A stretch of 50,149 nt of DNA from an uncultured Clostridia bacterium (GCA_945918795.1 CAMEIT010000011.1:1-50149); one strand, 5' to 3'; shown: positions 25,570 through 34,937, counted from the first letter of the stretch. Notes: generated from the sequence alone by a model not told the origin. Translations and numbers: made by a program.

Positions 25570-26604
25570 TTAAATATTTAGCCCCAGCAGAGAGCACATT
25601 TCATTTGCGGCGCTTTCGTCTGTAACGAGAATAGTGTTTTTTATGTTTCTTATAACAGAAAGTATTGCTTTGGCTTTTTTTGCGCCGCCCGCAACGCCTA
25701 TTATTCTGTCTATTCCCTTCATTTCATCAAGCGTAATGCCTATCGTGTGCGACAGATACACAATTTCGCCGTTCTCGTTGAAATAGTATCCGAACGCCTC
25801 GCCGACAGCGCCTCTTTGAGCAATCATATCCGTAATGGGCTTTGACAAACCTCTTCTGTGCGCCATTTCGTCCGCAACGCCGATTCCGAATATAAGCATA
25901 TCAACGTTTTTGATTGCCGCCATTATTTTTTTGATATTCGGCTCGCGCATTATGGTTCTTGCAATACGCGGATTGAGCATATCCGGCAAATACAAAATAT
26001 CCGTTTTGGCATTAAGCTTGTCTGCAAAAACAGATGCTATCGTATTTGACTGTATCTCGGGATTGGTTCCGATTCCGCCTCTGCCCGGCACGACCTTAAT
26101 ATCGCTGTGCCTCGTTGAGCCGTTAAACGAATCCGCAACGCATCTCAGCGTGCTTCCTCCCGTAACAGCTATCGTATCGCCGTCCTGAATGTAATTTTCT
26201 ATTACAGCCGCAGCACTTCTGCCCAGAGTTTCCATTGAAAGCCTTGTTGCCTCTATGTCGCCCTTTGAAATTACAACACGTTTTATTCCGAGCGATTCGG
26301 CAAGCAGCTTTTCCTTTTTCTCAAAGCCGAGCACGTTGTGCATTACGGCTCCGAGCTCCTTCAAAACCTGTGCTCCGCGCTGTGTTGCGCACATACCGCT
26401 TGCAAAAATCTCCACAAGACCGCTTCTGTACATGATTTCAGTCTCGCTTCTCACGCGCCTTTCCGTCATGCCGCATTCAAGTGCGAGCGTCCTTCTGCCA
26501 ATCGGCTGACGCAGGGATATACATTCGAGAAGCCTGTATCTTTCCTTCAGGCTCTCAACCGCTTCGGGAAGCATTGCTTCAAGCACATCAAATTGAATAC
26601 TCAC
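25570..26604 (-). CDS. cggR: Central glycolytic genes repressor CggR
   Basis: A 344-residue SorC/CggR-family regulator. It has an N-terminal winged helix-turn-helix (SLRQPIGRRTLALECGMTERRV) and a C-terminal sugar-phosphate-binding domain (TGGSTLRCVADSF, PGRGGIG, FGIGVADEM, GVAGGAKKAKAI). In Bacillus, CggR represses the gapA operon and is released by fructose-1,6-bisphosphate. I chose the GTG at 26604: GAGGG lies 5 bases upstream, while the ATG nine codons earlier (26631) falls inside the operator and has no binding site. It is the first gene of the operon and therefore represses its own synthesis. Confidence 0.93.
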   Translation of the reverse strand: MSIQFDVLEAMLPEAVESLKERYRLLECISLRQPIGRRTLALECGMTERRVRSETEIMYRSGLVEIFASGMCATQRGAQVLKELGAVMHNVLGFEKKEKLLAESLGIKRVVISKGDIEATRLSMETLGRSAAAVIENYIQDGDTIAVTGGSTLRCVADSFNGSTRHSDIKVVPGRGGIGTNPEIQSNTIASVFADKLNAKTDILYLPDMLNPRIARTIMREPNIKKIMAAIKNVDMLIFGIGVADEMAHRRGLSKPITDMIAQRGAVGEAFGYYFNENGEIVYLSHTIGITLDEMKGIDRIIGVAGGAKKAKAILSVIRNIKNTILVTDESAANEMCSLLGLNI

Positions 26605-26622
26605 ATTGCCCTCGCAATCTCC

Positions 26623-26660
26623 GGGACACATTCAGTCCCGCACGTTCGCATTTTGTCCCA
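26623..26660 (-). promoter_or_regulatory. CggR operator
   Basis: Minus-strand sequence with the two-repeat layout known from B. subtilis CggR: TGGGAC-N6-CGAA-N4, then CGGGAC-N6-TGTC. The second repeat matches exactly and the first is degenerate in its right half. It lies between the promoter and the GTG start. Confidence 0.82.
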
Positions 26661-26699
26661 CGTAATATATAATTATTCTTTACGACTCGATATGTCTAT

Positions 26700-26727
26700 A
26701 TTATATCATTTTATTAAAATTATGCAA
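26700..26727 (-). promoter_or_regulatory. Sigma-A promoter of the glycolytic operon
   Basis: TTGCAT at 26727-26722, a 16-base spacer and TATAAT at 26705-26700 on the minus strand. The CggR operator lies about 40 bases downstream, so the repressor would act as a roadblock. Confidence 0.8.
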
Positions 26728-26937
26728 GTAATTTTTGTTAATATTTTTTAAATATATTTTACAGAGATTTCCTGCTCCCGTATTTGATGTGCACAAAAGT
26801 CTCTCTCACCCGAAAAGCCGAAGCCATTTTGCAAATAATATCGCTCTTAAAGCTTTATTCAGTCAACAATCTGCCTCAACGTTCAAGTGCGAGGCAGATT
26901 GTCGGAATCAAAAAATATTTTGAGGTACGTTATAATA
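26728..26937. other. Intergenic region with a 12-bp hairpin
   Basis: No gene. It holds a perfect stem at 26866-26902 (ACAATCTGCCTC / GAGGCAGATTGT, 13-base loop) between the cggR promoter and the end of fucU. No U-rich tract follows on either strand, so it is not a standard terminator, although it may end the fucU transcript. Confidence 0.5.
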
Positions 26938-27372
26938 TTACTTCACAACGCCCTTTTTCAATATGATGTTTGCGTATATAGCGCTCTCACCCGTCATAAC
27001 AACGGCATAAGCCTTCTTTGCTCTCTCATAGAAAGCGAATCTTTCCACCATATCAAATCCGTTCTTCATTCCGTCAGGATCATATTTGTTGATTATATCC
27101 TTGTACTCATCCCAGATAGTCGGAACAACATTGTCTCCCGGCACTACCTGCATAAGTGCAACAGGCTGTTCAACGTATTGGTCAAGCGGAAGCAACTGCA
27201 TTACAGCGTCCAAAATAACAGGAACGCCATGTCCGTCACATCTTATCAAATTTCTGGCAATGCTTGCACCGGGAAAATTTCCGTCTGCAATAACGATTTC
27301 ATCGCCGTGTCCCATTTCCATCAAAATCTTCAATAATTCCGGTGTCAAAACCGAAGGAATGTTTTTCAGCAT
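26938..27372 (-). CDS. fucU: RbsD/FucU-family sugar mutarotase (L-fucose mutarotase)
   Basis: A 144-residue protein of the RbsD/FucU family, which interconverts the anomers of sugars such as L-fucose or ribose. The diagnostic GHGDEIVIADGNFP (catalytic His region), RCDGHGVP and the C-terminal ERFAFYERAKKAYAVVMTGE point to the FucU branch. AAGGAGG precedes the ATG. It is 22 bases downstream of an MFS transporter gene, forming a two-gene transport/mutarotation unit. No fucose isomerase, kinase or aldolase is nearby, so the pathway lies elsewhere. Confidence 0.87.
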   Translation of the reverse strand: MLKNIPSVLTPELLKILMEMGHGDEIVIADGNFPGASIARNLIRCDGHGVPVILDAVMQLLPLDQYVEQPVALMQVVPGDNVVPTIWDEYKDIINKYDPDGMKNGFDMVERFAFYERAKKAYAVVMTGESAIYANIILKKGVVK

Positions 27373-27394
27373 AATAACTGCCTCCTTTGTAAAT

Positions 27395-28597
27395 CTATTT
27401 TTCTTTTGCTAAACGCATATTCTTCAATATTATAACGAATACAAACATAATTATCGGGAAAAACACCACCGAAAGCAGTCCGTATCTCAAGCCGTCATAT
27501 TCGTTTGCCGAACGTACCGCACTGGCGATAAATCCCACTATTCCCGGTCCCAATGAGCAGCCTATATCTCCCGCCATAGCAAGATAGCCGAACATAGGCG
27601 TTCCGCCCTCGGGACACTTGTGTGCCGCAAGACTTATGACTCCCGGCCACATTATTCCGACGGAGAATCCGCACAGCGCACAGCCTGCTATTGCAACGAT
27701 GCTGTTTGAAATAGCCGCCGTCATGATATAGCTCAGAATACACAGTGCCGAGCTCATTACAATATACTTTGTCAAATCGATTCTGTCGCCGAATTTTCCG
27801 TAAAACAGTCTTGAAATGCCCATAGTCAGCGCAAACATACACGGACCTATTATATCGCCGAGAGTTTTGGATATTCCGAGTCCCTTTTCAACAAACATTG
27901 AGCTCCACTGGCTCATGGAAAGCTCCGCCGCGCCCGAGCATATCATAAGGACAACGAAAACCCAGAATAATTTCTTTGAAAAGAGCTGTTTTGTCGAAAT
28001 ATTCTCATCCTCATTACTCAGAGATGCTATCGGAACCATTGAAAACAGAACCGTACCCACCAAAGGAAAACCTGCCCATATGAACGAAAGGTAACGCCAA
28101 TTTTCAATGCCGAACAGCGCAAAATACAGCGTTGACATTATAATAACAAGCATACTTCCCCAGCAGTAAAACGAGTGCATAAAGCTCATCTGAGCCGACT
28201 TATGCTCTGACGGCAATGCTTCCAAAATGGGGCTTCCTATTACCTCATTAAGTCCGCTGCCCATTGCATACAATATTGCCGACAGCAGTAATCCGATATA
28301 ATGGTTTTCAAATACAAACGGAAGTATTCCCAAAGCCGCAAGGCCTGTCATCTCAAGCGACTGCGACATCAGCATAACCTTCCTGTATCCTATCTTATCC
28401 GCAAACCTCGCGCCGAAAACATCCATTGAGATCTGCACGAGAAAATTTATCGTAACAAGCAGTCCGAGCTGCTCGAGGCTTATTCCAAACTCATCACTCA
28501 GCACAACAAAAAGCAGAGGCGTAAAATTGTTCACTATCGCGCTTGTAACAGACGCCAGATAGCACGCATACCTCGTATGTTGATATGTTAATTTCAT
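27395..28597 (-). CDS. MFS transporter, probably for a sugar
   Basis: A 400-residue major facilitator protein with about twelve membrane segments, and the loop motif FGARFADKIGYRKVM between segments 2 and 3. The ATG at 28597 has AAGGAA at a good distance; the longer open frame lacks a site. Coupling to the FucU mutarotase suggests uptake of L-fucose or a related deoxy sugar, but the family alone does not fix the substrate. A 23-base imperfect palindrome centred at about 28636 lies upstream and may be its operator. Confidence 0.85.
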   Translation of the reverse strand: MKLTYQHTRYACYLASVTSAIVNNFTPLLFVVLSDEFGISLEQLGLLVTINFLVQISMDVFGARFADKIGYRKVMLMSQSLEMTGLAALGILPFVFENHYIGLLLSAILYAMGSGLNEVIGSPILEALPSEHKSAQMSFMHSFYCWGSMLVIIMSTLYFALFGIENWRYLSFIWAGFPLVGTVLFSMVPIASLSNEDENISTKQLFSKKLFWVFVVLMICSGAAELSMSQWSSMFVEKGLGISKTLGDIIGPCMFALTMGISRLFYGKFGDRIDLTKYIVMSSALCILSYIMTAAISNSIVAIAGCALCGFSVGIMWPGVISLAAHKCPEGGTPMFGYLAMAGDIGCSLGPGIVGFIASAVRSANEYDGLRYGLLSVVFFPIIMFVFVIILKNMRLAKEK

Positions 28598-28625
28598 TTT
28601 ATAATTCCTTAAAATTTTAATATTG

Positions 28626-28648
28626 CCGTATATCGATCGATAACGGCT
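28626..28648. promoter_or_regulatory. Palindromic possible operator upstream of the MFS-fucU unit
   Basis: A perfect TATCGATCGATA core (28631-28642) inside a longer imperfect inverted repeat with GCCG/CGGC ends, about 30 bases before the MFS start codon. Confidence 0.5.
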
Positions 28649-28678
28649 CAAAAACGGCAAAAAAATTTACAGTTCGGC

Positions 28679-28700
28679 ACGGCAGCATTTCTGCTGCCGT
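28679..28700 (-). terminator. Hairpin after pheT, probable terminator
   Basis: Stem ACGGCAGCA / TGCTGCCGT with a GAAA loop on the minus strand. The T-rich run (ATTTTTTT) comes only about 12 bases later, so termination may be imperfect. Confidence 0.55.
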
Positions 28701-28743
28701 AAGCTTTGCTTATTGCCGATTAATAATATAAAACTCCAAGTGC

Positions 28744-31110
28744 TTATTGCTTCAGGTTTATTCCCTTTTCCGCCAAAGAGCTTATTACGCCGTCAACATA
28801 AGGCTGTATTTCGGTTCTTTGGAGAGTCTTTTCTTTCGACATGAAATGAAGCCGCACGCTTATGCTCTTCTGAACACCGTCATCATACACATCAATGAGA
28901 GATACATCGTCAAGATATTCAAAGCCGTCATTCTTCCATGCCTTTTCAATATCGGAAAATCTGATAGTATCGTTAACAACAAACGACAAATCAAAATCGA
29001 TCGACGGATATTTTGACGGTTCATCGTAAACGATGCCGCCGTTTGCACATTCGGAGAATATTCCCATATCGATTTCGGCAAAAACGATTGCCGCTTTCTT
29101 GTCTATTTTTTCTCCGCATACAGGATGCAGTGCCGACAAGTATCCGAGCACTTTGCCGTCAGCATATACACAAGCTGTATTTTTCGGATGCTGCCAATTA
29201 TGGGTAGCATTTGTATTAGCAAATTCTGCGTTGATATGCTTAATATCGTGTACGATAAGCGCAAGCATATTTCTGAGTTCAAAGTAAATTTCCTTTTCGC
29301 TCTTTGTATGGCTGAAAAGAACTATGCCGAGCTTTTTGCGCTCATTGCAGTCTCCGTCCTCTTTTAAGCCTTCAACAACGCGCGCTATTTCAAATATGCC
29401 GAAATCGGGAGCATATGATTTATTGTCGTTTGCGCATGAAAGAAGCGTCGGTATCATAGAATTACGTATAACGCTCAGTTCAGATGCCATTGCGTTTATA
29501 AGTCTTACATTGGGCTCCGGCTCTATGCCGATTGCTTCAAATTTTTTCGCGTCATTCCATATATATGAATGAATCTCATGCAAGTTGTATTTTTTGACGA
29601 GAATATCCTTTACCTGGTTTTCATCGCTTTTTGTTACAGCTCTGAGCACAGGATAAAGCGGGCTGAGAGTCGTTGTAACGGCAAAGTTATCATAGCCGTA
29701 TATGCGCGTTATTTCCTCAATAATATCCGCCGTTATGGTAACGTCCTTTGTTGCTCTCCATGAAGGAACAGTAACCGCGAATTTCTCGCCGTTTTTGTCA
29801 ACACCGAATCCAAGTGCTTTAAGTGTTGAGACTATTCTCTCGTCTGAAATTTCGATACCCGTATATCTGTCCACATAGCTCTTATCAAATTCAAGCTTTA
29901 TGGTGTCGTATTTCTTTACATAAACATCCGTAAGAGACGATATTACCTTAACATCTGCATCTGCCTCCGTAAGGAGCTTTAAGAATCTCTCGGTTGCCGT
30001 TACTGCAATTTCGGGGTCGAGCATTTTTTCGTATCTCATGCTTGCATCTGTTCTCAGTCCGAGGCGCATTGATGATTTTCTTATGCTTACGCCGTCAAAT
30101 GTTGCCGATTCAAGCAAAAGCGACGTTGTATCGTCGGCTATCGCCGAATCGAGTCCGCCCATGATTCCCGCTATTGCAACGGGCTTTTCTTTGGAGCATA
30201 TCATAAGTGTGTTTGTATCAATATGTCTTTTTACATCGTCAAGCGTTTCAAACTCAAAATCATCCTCAAATCTCCGAACCTCAATGCAGTCTACCTTTCT
30301 GAGGTCAAATGCGTGCATAGGCTGTCCGAGCTCGAGCATTATATAATTTGTCAGGTCTGCAAGGAGATTTATTGCTCTTGTTCCGCAGTAGTAAAGTCTG
30401 ATTCTCATTGCAACGGGACTTATATGTCTTGTGATGTTTTCAACCTTAATCCCTGTGTAACGGTAACAAAGCTCTTTGTCTCTTATATCGATATCGACCT
30501 TCGGCAGGTCATCATAAACAGAGCTGTCAAGCTTTTCGTACGGCTTGAGAGGTCTGCCCGTCAAAGCGGAAAATTCTCTTGCTATGCCGTAATGTCCCCA
30601 AAGATCCGGTCTGTTCGTCAAAGACTTATTGTCAACATCGAAAACCGTATCTTCAATAGGATAAATATCCTTTATATCCGTACCGAGTGCAACATCATCC
30701 TCAATATTCATCAATCCAGAATGATCATCGCTTATGCCGAGCTCTGCCTCGGAACAGCACATTCCGTGTGACTCATATCCTGCCACAACAGCACAGTTAA
30801 TCGGAGTGCCGTTTACCATGCCGCCTTCCTTTGCAAAAGCAACGATTTTTCCCTCGTAAACATTCGGCGCACCGCATACGCAGTCATATATTTTGTCTCC
30901 TGCGTCAACCTTGAGCAAGTGGAGTTTTTTTGAGTTCGGATGATTCTCAATCGAAATGATCTTTGCCACAACAACGTTGCTTGTATTCTGTCCGTAATGA
31001 TATATATCCTCAACCTCCGCCGTTGCAAGTGTAAAACGATGTATAAGACTGTCTATATCCAATCCGTCGAGATTAACGAATTCACGAATCCAATTCATTG
31101 AAACTAACAT
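28744..31110 (-). CDS. pheT: Phenylalanyl-tRNA synthetase, beta subunit
   Basis: A 788-residue beta subunit. It has the N-terminal EMAP-like tRNA-binding domain (VVAKIISIENHPNSKKLHLLKV), the B3/4 editing domain, the B5 domain, the inactive synthetase-like core and the C-terminal anticodon-binding FDX-ACB domain ending near the stop (YPSIDFDLSFVV, then RTEIQPYVDGVISSL). The length is normal. The ATG at 31110 follows AAGGAG; the longer frame starts without a site. It is 14 bases after pheS and shares the Phe T-box. Confidence 0.96.
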   Translation of the reverse strand: MLVSMNWIREFVNLDGLDIDSLIHRFTLATAEVEDIYHYGQNTSNVVVAKIISIENHPNSKKLHLLKVDAGDKIYDCVCGAPNVYEGKIVAFAKEGGMVNGTPINCAVVAGYESHGMCCSEAELGISDDHSGLMNIEDDVALGTDIKDIYPIEDTVFDVDNKSLTNRPDLWGHYGIAREFSALTGRPLKPYEKLDSSVYDDLPKVDIDIRDKELCYRYTGIKVENITRHISPVAMRIRLYYCGTRAINLLADLTNYIMLELGQPMHAFDLRKVDCIEVRRFEDDFEFETLDDVKRHIDTNTLMICSKEKPVAIAGIMGGLDSAIADDTTSLLLESATFDGVSIRKSSMRLGLRTDASMRYEKMLDPEIAVTATERFLKLLTEADADVKVISSLTDVYVKKYDTIKLEFDKSYVDRYTGIEISDERIVSTLKALGFGVDKNGEKFAVTVPSWRATKDVTITADIIEEITRIYGYDNFAVTTTLSPLYPVLRAVTKSDENQVKDILVKKYNLHEIHSYIWNDAKKFEAIGIEPEPNVRLINAMASELSVIRNSMIPTLLSCANDNKSYAPDFGIFEIARVVEGLKEDGDCNERKKLGIVLFSHTKSEKEIYFELRNMLALIVHDIKHINAEFANTNATHNWQHPKNTACVYADGKVLGYLSALHPVCGEKIDKKAAIVFAEIDMGIFSECANGGIVYDEPSKYPSIDFDLSFVVNDTIRFSDIEKAWKNDGFEYLDDVSLIDVYDDGVQKSISVRLHFMSKEKTLQRTEIQPYVDGVISSLAEKGINLKQ

Positions 31111-31124
31111 AAACGTTCTCCTTA

Positions 31125-32147
31125 TCAAATATTTTCAAACTGTGAAAGAACCTTAAGATTTCCGCTGTTAAGATCTCTTATATCCTTAATGCCGTACTTC
31201 ATCATCGCAAGTCTTGTAAGACCGAGACCGAACGCAAAGCCCGTATATTTATCCGTATCGATACCGCCCGCCTTCAGAACATTCGGGTGTATCATGCCGC
31301 ACGGACAAAGCTCGAGCCAGCCTGAATTTTTGCATGACGGACAGCCCTTACCTCCGCATATGAGGCAGTTAATATCAAGCTCAAAGCCCGGTTCAACGAA
31401 CGGGAAGAAGCCCGGTCTCAGGCGCACCTTTATGTCCTGCTTGAATACGTCCGAAAGCATGACCTTCATGAAATAAATAAGGTTCGATATAGAAATGTTC
31501 TCGTCTATCATCATGCCTTCCATCTGGAAGAATGTGTTCTCATGGCAAGCGTCTGTCGATTCGTTTCTGAAGCAGCGTCCCGGGAAAATTGCTCTGAGCG
31601 GAGCGCCGTATTTTCTCATTATGGCATTTTGCGCCGCAGATGTATGCGTCTTGAGGAGCTGACCGTTATCGAGATAATACGTATCCTGCATATCTCTTGC
31701 CGGATGATGCTTCGGGATATTGAGCGCCTCAAAGCAATGATAATCGTCTACGATTTCGGAATAATCCTCAACCGTAAAGCCCATGCTCTCAAATATCTCC
31801 TCAACCTCGCGCTGAACGAGCGTTATAGGGTGATATGAACCCTGTTCAAGCGTACACGGAAGAGTAACATCGTACTGCTCCGACTTTTCTATCATACGTT
31901 CGATGCGCTGTTTTTTCAGAAGCTCTATACGCTCAGTAATTTTTGCGTCGGCTTCCGCTTTGAGAATGTTTATTTTCTGACCGAATTCCTTTTTCTGTTC
32001 ACCCTTAAGGTCCTTAAGGTTTTTCAAAAGCTCGGTAATGTATCCCTTTTTGCCCAAATAAGCAACTCTTATATTTTCAACTTCATTTACATCGGCAGCT
32101 TTTTCCAATTCTGCTTCAAGCTGCTGTTTAACATCCGTATCCTGCAT
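31125..32147 (-). CDS. pheS: Phenylalanyl-tRNA synthetase, alpha subunit
   Basis: A 340-residue class II synthetase catalytic subunit: N-terminal coiled coil, then motif 2 (FPGRCFRNESTDACH) and motif 3 (AFGLGLTRLAMMKYG), with HHPARDMQDTYY and THTSAAQ of the Phe-binding core. An insert with four cysteines (CLICGGKGCPSCKNSG) is present, and a zinc-binding role is possible. AAAGGAGG precedes the ATG. Expression is controlled by a T-box leader at 32166-32399. Confidence 0.97.
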   Translation of the reverse strand: MQDTDVKQQLEAELEKAADVNEVENIRVAYLGKKGYITELLKNLKDLKGEQKKEFGQKINILKAEADAKITERIELLKKQRIERMIEKSEQYDVTLPCTLEQGSYHPITLVQREVEEIFESMGFTVEDYSEIVDDYHCFEALNIPKHHPARDMQDTYYLDNGQLLKTHTSAAQNAIMRKYGAPLRAIFPGRCFRNESTDACHENTFFQMEGMMIDENISISNLIYFMKVMLSDVFKQDIKVRLRPGFFPFVEPGFELDINCLICGGKGCPSCKNSGWLELCPCGMIHPNVLKAGGIDTDKYTGFAFGLGLTRLAMMKYGIKDIRDLNSGNLKVLSQFENI

Positions 32148-32165
32148 AAAATCCTCCTTTATATA

Positions 32166-32196
32166 TAAAAAAAACTCGCCACAACTAAGGGGCGAG
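32166..32196 (-). terminator. T-box-controlled terminator of pheST
   Basis: Stem CTCGCC / GGCGAG with a 10-base loop, followed by eight T on the minus strand. Confidence 0.9.
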
Positions 32197-32399
32197 GGAA
32201 ACTCACGGTACCACCCAAATTAATACTCGTACGGCAAAGTAACGCTGCCAAACGTCAATACCTACAACAAAAAAGCTTCAGTATGATACTCCGAAGTGAA
32301 CTTCAATATTCCGCATCATAAACAGGCTCACAGCCCAAGACCCATTTTCTCTGTTTTCAGCTGAAATATCTACTCTCTTCATCACAGTAACTAATGATT
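32166..32399 (-). ncRNA. T-box leader, Phe (UUC) specifier
   Basis: T-box riboswitch of pheST on the minus strand. Stem I has GATGAAGAG, AGAG and GCTGTGAGCC elements. The specifier region reads TTC-A-CTTC-GGAG, so the codon at 32300-32298 is UUC (Phe), matching the gene it controls. The T-box core GGGTGGTACCGTG is at about 32205-32217. A terminator stem CTCGCC/GGCGAG with eight T ends the leader. It validates the alignment used for the two other T-boxes. Confidence 0.96.
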
Positions 32400-32407
32400 A
32401 TATTCAC

Positions 32408-32435
32408 ATTATACCATATATTTTGAATTTGTCAA
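32408..32435 (-). promoter_or_regulatory. Sigma-A promoter of pheST
   Basis: TTGACA at 32435-32430, a 16-base spacer and TATAAT at 32413-32408, minus strand. Confidence 0.9.
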
Positions 32436-32439
32436 GCAA

Positions 32440-32484
32440 AATAAGGACTTTTTATACCGTCACCGCCGTAAAATCAGTCCTTAT
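32440..32484 (-). terminator. Terminator of the rhamnosidase gene
   Basis: Stem AATAAGGACT / AGTCCTTATT with a long loop, then TTTTG, 29 bases after the stop codon. The stem abuts the -35 box of pheST. Confidence 0.7.
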
Positions 32485-32512
32485 TCCGCCAAATCCATAT
32501 CACGCCTTTATT

Positions 32513-34834
32513 TTATGCCTTATCTGTCGGAAGCATTTTCCGGAAAAAATTCCATTTGCCCCTGCCGACAGCAAAGCAGCACTTGCCGTCCTTTAAGAAC
32601 ATGAGTCTTTCATCAAATGCCACATCAACAGCTTTTCCGTTTATCGATATTTCACTCTTTTGCCCCGATACGTCATCGCACGGAATAATTACATTTGCCT
32701 TTGCGTCAAAGTCAAACTCAATGCACAATTCAAATGCTTTTTGTGAATCGTTTTTATTGCACTCTAACTTTATATCGCCCCTAACAGACGGTATCACGGC
32801 TTTAATAAAATCAAGCTTACCCATATCCGGTGCCACCTCAAGCTCAGCGTACCCCGGTTTTGTCGGTCTTACGCCTGCCATGTATTTTGACATCGTTATC
32901 AAAGGACCGCCTGTCCACGCATGATTTTTTGTTCCCAGATTGTAATTCCAATGCTCCCACAGCGTTGTGCAGGCAAGCTCACCCTCCACCATATCATGAT
33001 AGCGCAGTTTTATTCTCTTCTGAACATCCTCCATCAAAGATACTTCGCACATTGCATCGAGAACGTATTTTTCCATATACGGACTTGAATTGTACACGCT
33101 GTTGAATACATCGCGCATTATTTTGTCTGAATTATCAAACTTTATATCCGCAATTACCGCCATTGCCGAGCATCTGTCATCGGGCGCTTCGGCGTTACTG
33201 CTTTTTATGCCGGAATCTGTTATATATGTTTGCAACGCGCTCAATACGGCGTTTTTCCGCCTGTTCAATTCCGGAATATCATCTGTATTCCCCGTTTCCT
33301 TGGCAAGCTTTATTGCGGTTTGAAGCGAATGATAATACCATATGCTTTCAAGCGGCTCTTCATCAATCTTGTCGCCCCAATCGTACCACTGCCAGCTTCC
33401 GTTTCGCCTTATGAGCCTACCCTCTTCATCAAAGTCCCATTTCATGAGATAGTTTTTAACATAAGGATAAACGTCGCCGATCAACTCTTTATTGCCCGTA
33501 TAAAGATAATACTGCCACAATCCGCATATGCCCGCCATTTCCTGTGCGGGAAGCTCCATTAAGCATCCCCCCGTAGGCACAAGAGTACGCAAAATGCCGT
33601 CTTTTGCCGAATCCGCCACTCCTATTTTATTATACCATGCCTTTTCGTACAAGTCGTACGAACGTGTATCGAGCGCATACATGAGCATCATCATTTCAAT
33701 AGTGACGTCACCCCACCATTGTGCGCGTTCTCTGTCAGGACAATCCATAAAATTGTCACGCATAGTGATATAAAGAGTTCGCGCCGACATTTTCCAGAGC
33801 TTATTGAAAAATTCGTCGTTGCAAACAAAGCTTCCCGTAAAATCGGAATCATAGCCCGATTCTCTGTATTTAAGCGCTTTTATCGTAATTCCCGCAGGCA
33901 CCGTATAATAAATATGTTCGCCCGGAATCCAAGCCAAGCCCTCAAAGGACTGTCTGCCTTTCTTTGTTACATACACGTTTTTTACGGAATATGTTGTAGT
34001 CGGTCCCTGTCCGTTCTTATAGCTGTTTGAGCGCATATCTATTTTCAAGCCCAGAATATCCGTTTCCAACTCGATATACGGAGTAAGCTGACAGTTATAT
34101 TCGGTATCAAGCCTGAGCACTTCATCGGTCTTTGTCGTATAATCCTTATATTTATAGGAATTGACGTAATCCTTAAGGCCGTAATCCTTGAACAGCGGAA
34201 TACTCCTTTTATGCAATTCATTCCAGGGCTTGCACGGCACTCTTCCTATTTCAATGGCATTTTCCCAGTGGGAATCATCAAAATCGGGCAATATCCAATT
34301 TTCATTTTCAGCTTTCCTCGCATCATAATAAACATTCGATTCCGCAATAACATCACTCGGTTGCGTTTCCTTTATACCCTCAACCGTACCGCTGTCATCA
34401 ATATATGCCGCATTCCGTTTTACCTTCCAGCTTGAATCGCTCGTCACCGTCATGCCGTCTATATCCGCCTCGAAAATAAGTCCCGGTCTTTCCGTTGTTT
34501 GTGCGGAAAAGCAGTTTTGCTCCACATCCCAATACCACGCAAGTACGGCAATCGTATTATCCCCCTTAACAATATAAGGCGTCAAATCAACCTCATCGTA
34601 ATAGCCGTCATTAAGATTAACGCCTCTTTTTAACGAGCCGTCAAAGACAACATTTACTCCGTTTATATATAGCCAATAGCGCGATTCAACCGAAATATAC
34701 GCAGTCGCGCGCTCTACGGGTTTATCCGTATGTATTTTCTTTCTGAAGTTCACCCACGAGTTGCTGCTGAATGATGAATCCCATATCCATGCGGCACTCC
34801 ATTTTCTTGTCGTATTCTTGAATTCGGCGTACAT
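32513..34834 (-). CDS. GH78-like alpha-L-rhamnosidase, cytoplasmic
   Basis: A 773-residue protein. The N-terminal beta-sandwich domains (AAWIWDSSFSSNSWVNFRK, ESRYWLYINGV) are followed by the bad-rham (alpha/alpha)6 catalytic domain. The GH78 signature DNFMDCPDRERAQWWGD holds the likely general acid Glu, and CTTLWEHWNYNLGTKNHAWTGG holds the second acidic residue. A C-terminal beta domain closes it. It lacks a signal peptide, so it would act in the cytoplasm on imported rhamnosides or short oligosaccharides. AAGGAGC precedes the ATG at 34834. It is a single-gene unit. The family is sure; the exact linkage is not. Confidence 0.85.
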   Translation of the reverse strand: MYAEFKNTTRKWSAAWIWDSSFSSNSWVNFRKKIHTDKPVERATAYISVESRYWLYINGVNVVFDGSLKRGVNLNDGYYDEVDLTPYIVKGDNTIAVLAWYWDVEQNCFSAQTTERPGLIFEADIDGMTVTSDSSWKVKRNAAYIDDSGTVEGIKETQPSDVIAESNVYYDARKAENENWILPDFDDSHWENAIEIGRVPCKPWNELHKRSIPLFKDYGLKDYVNSYKYKDYTTKTDEVLRLDTEYNCQLTPYIELETDILGLKIDMRSNSYKNGQGPTTTYSVKNVYVTKKGRQSFEGLAWIPGEHIYYTVPAGITIKALKYRESGYDSDFTGSFVCNDEFFNKLWKMSARTLYITMRDNFMDCPDRERAQWWGDVTIEMMMLMYALDTRSYDLYEKAWYNKIGVADSAKDGILRTLVPTGGCLMELPAQEMAGICGLWQYYLYTGNKELIGDVYPYVKNYLMKWDFDEEGRLIRRNGSWQWYDWGDKIDEEPLESIWYYHSLQTAIKLAKETGNTDDIPELNRRKNAVLSALQTYITDSGIKSSNAEAPDDRCSAMAVIADIKFDNSDKIMRDVFNSVYNSSPYMEKYVLDAMCEVSLMEDVQKRIKLRYHDMVEGELACTTLWEHWNYNLGTKNHAWTGGPLITMSKYMAGVRPTKPGYAELEVAPDMGKLDFIKAVIPSVRGDIKLECNKNDSQKAFELCIEFDFDAKANVIIPCDDVSGQKSEISINGKAVDVAFDERLMFLKDGKCCFAVGRGKWNFFRKMLPTDKA

Positions 34835-34874
34835 AAAAGCTCCTTGGAAAAAATAATGATTCAATGTTTATTTA

Positions 34875-34903
34875 ATTTTAACATAAATCCGCATTAAAAA
34901 CAA
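34875..34903 (-). promoter_or_regulatory. Promoter of the rhamnosidase gene, similar to the nagA promoters
   Basis: TTGTTT at 34903-34898, a 17-base spacer and TAAAAT at 34880-34875. It shares GATTTATGTTA-AAT with the tandem nagA promoters, so co-regulation is possible. Confidence 0.6.
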
Positions 34904-34937
34904 TAATATTCGTTGTTTTAAATCAATTTTTGTATTA

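Noticed and set aside
26866-26902. 12-bp hairpin as an intrinsic terminator
   Set aside because: No T-rich tract follows the stem on either strand, so it is kept only as an unexplained hairpin.
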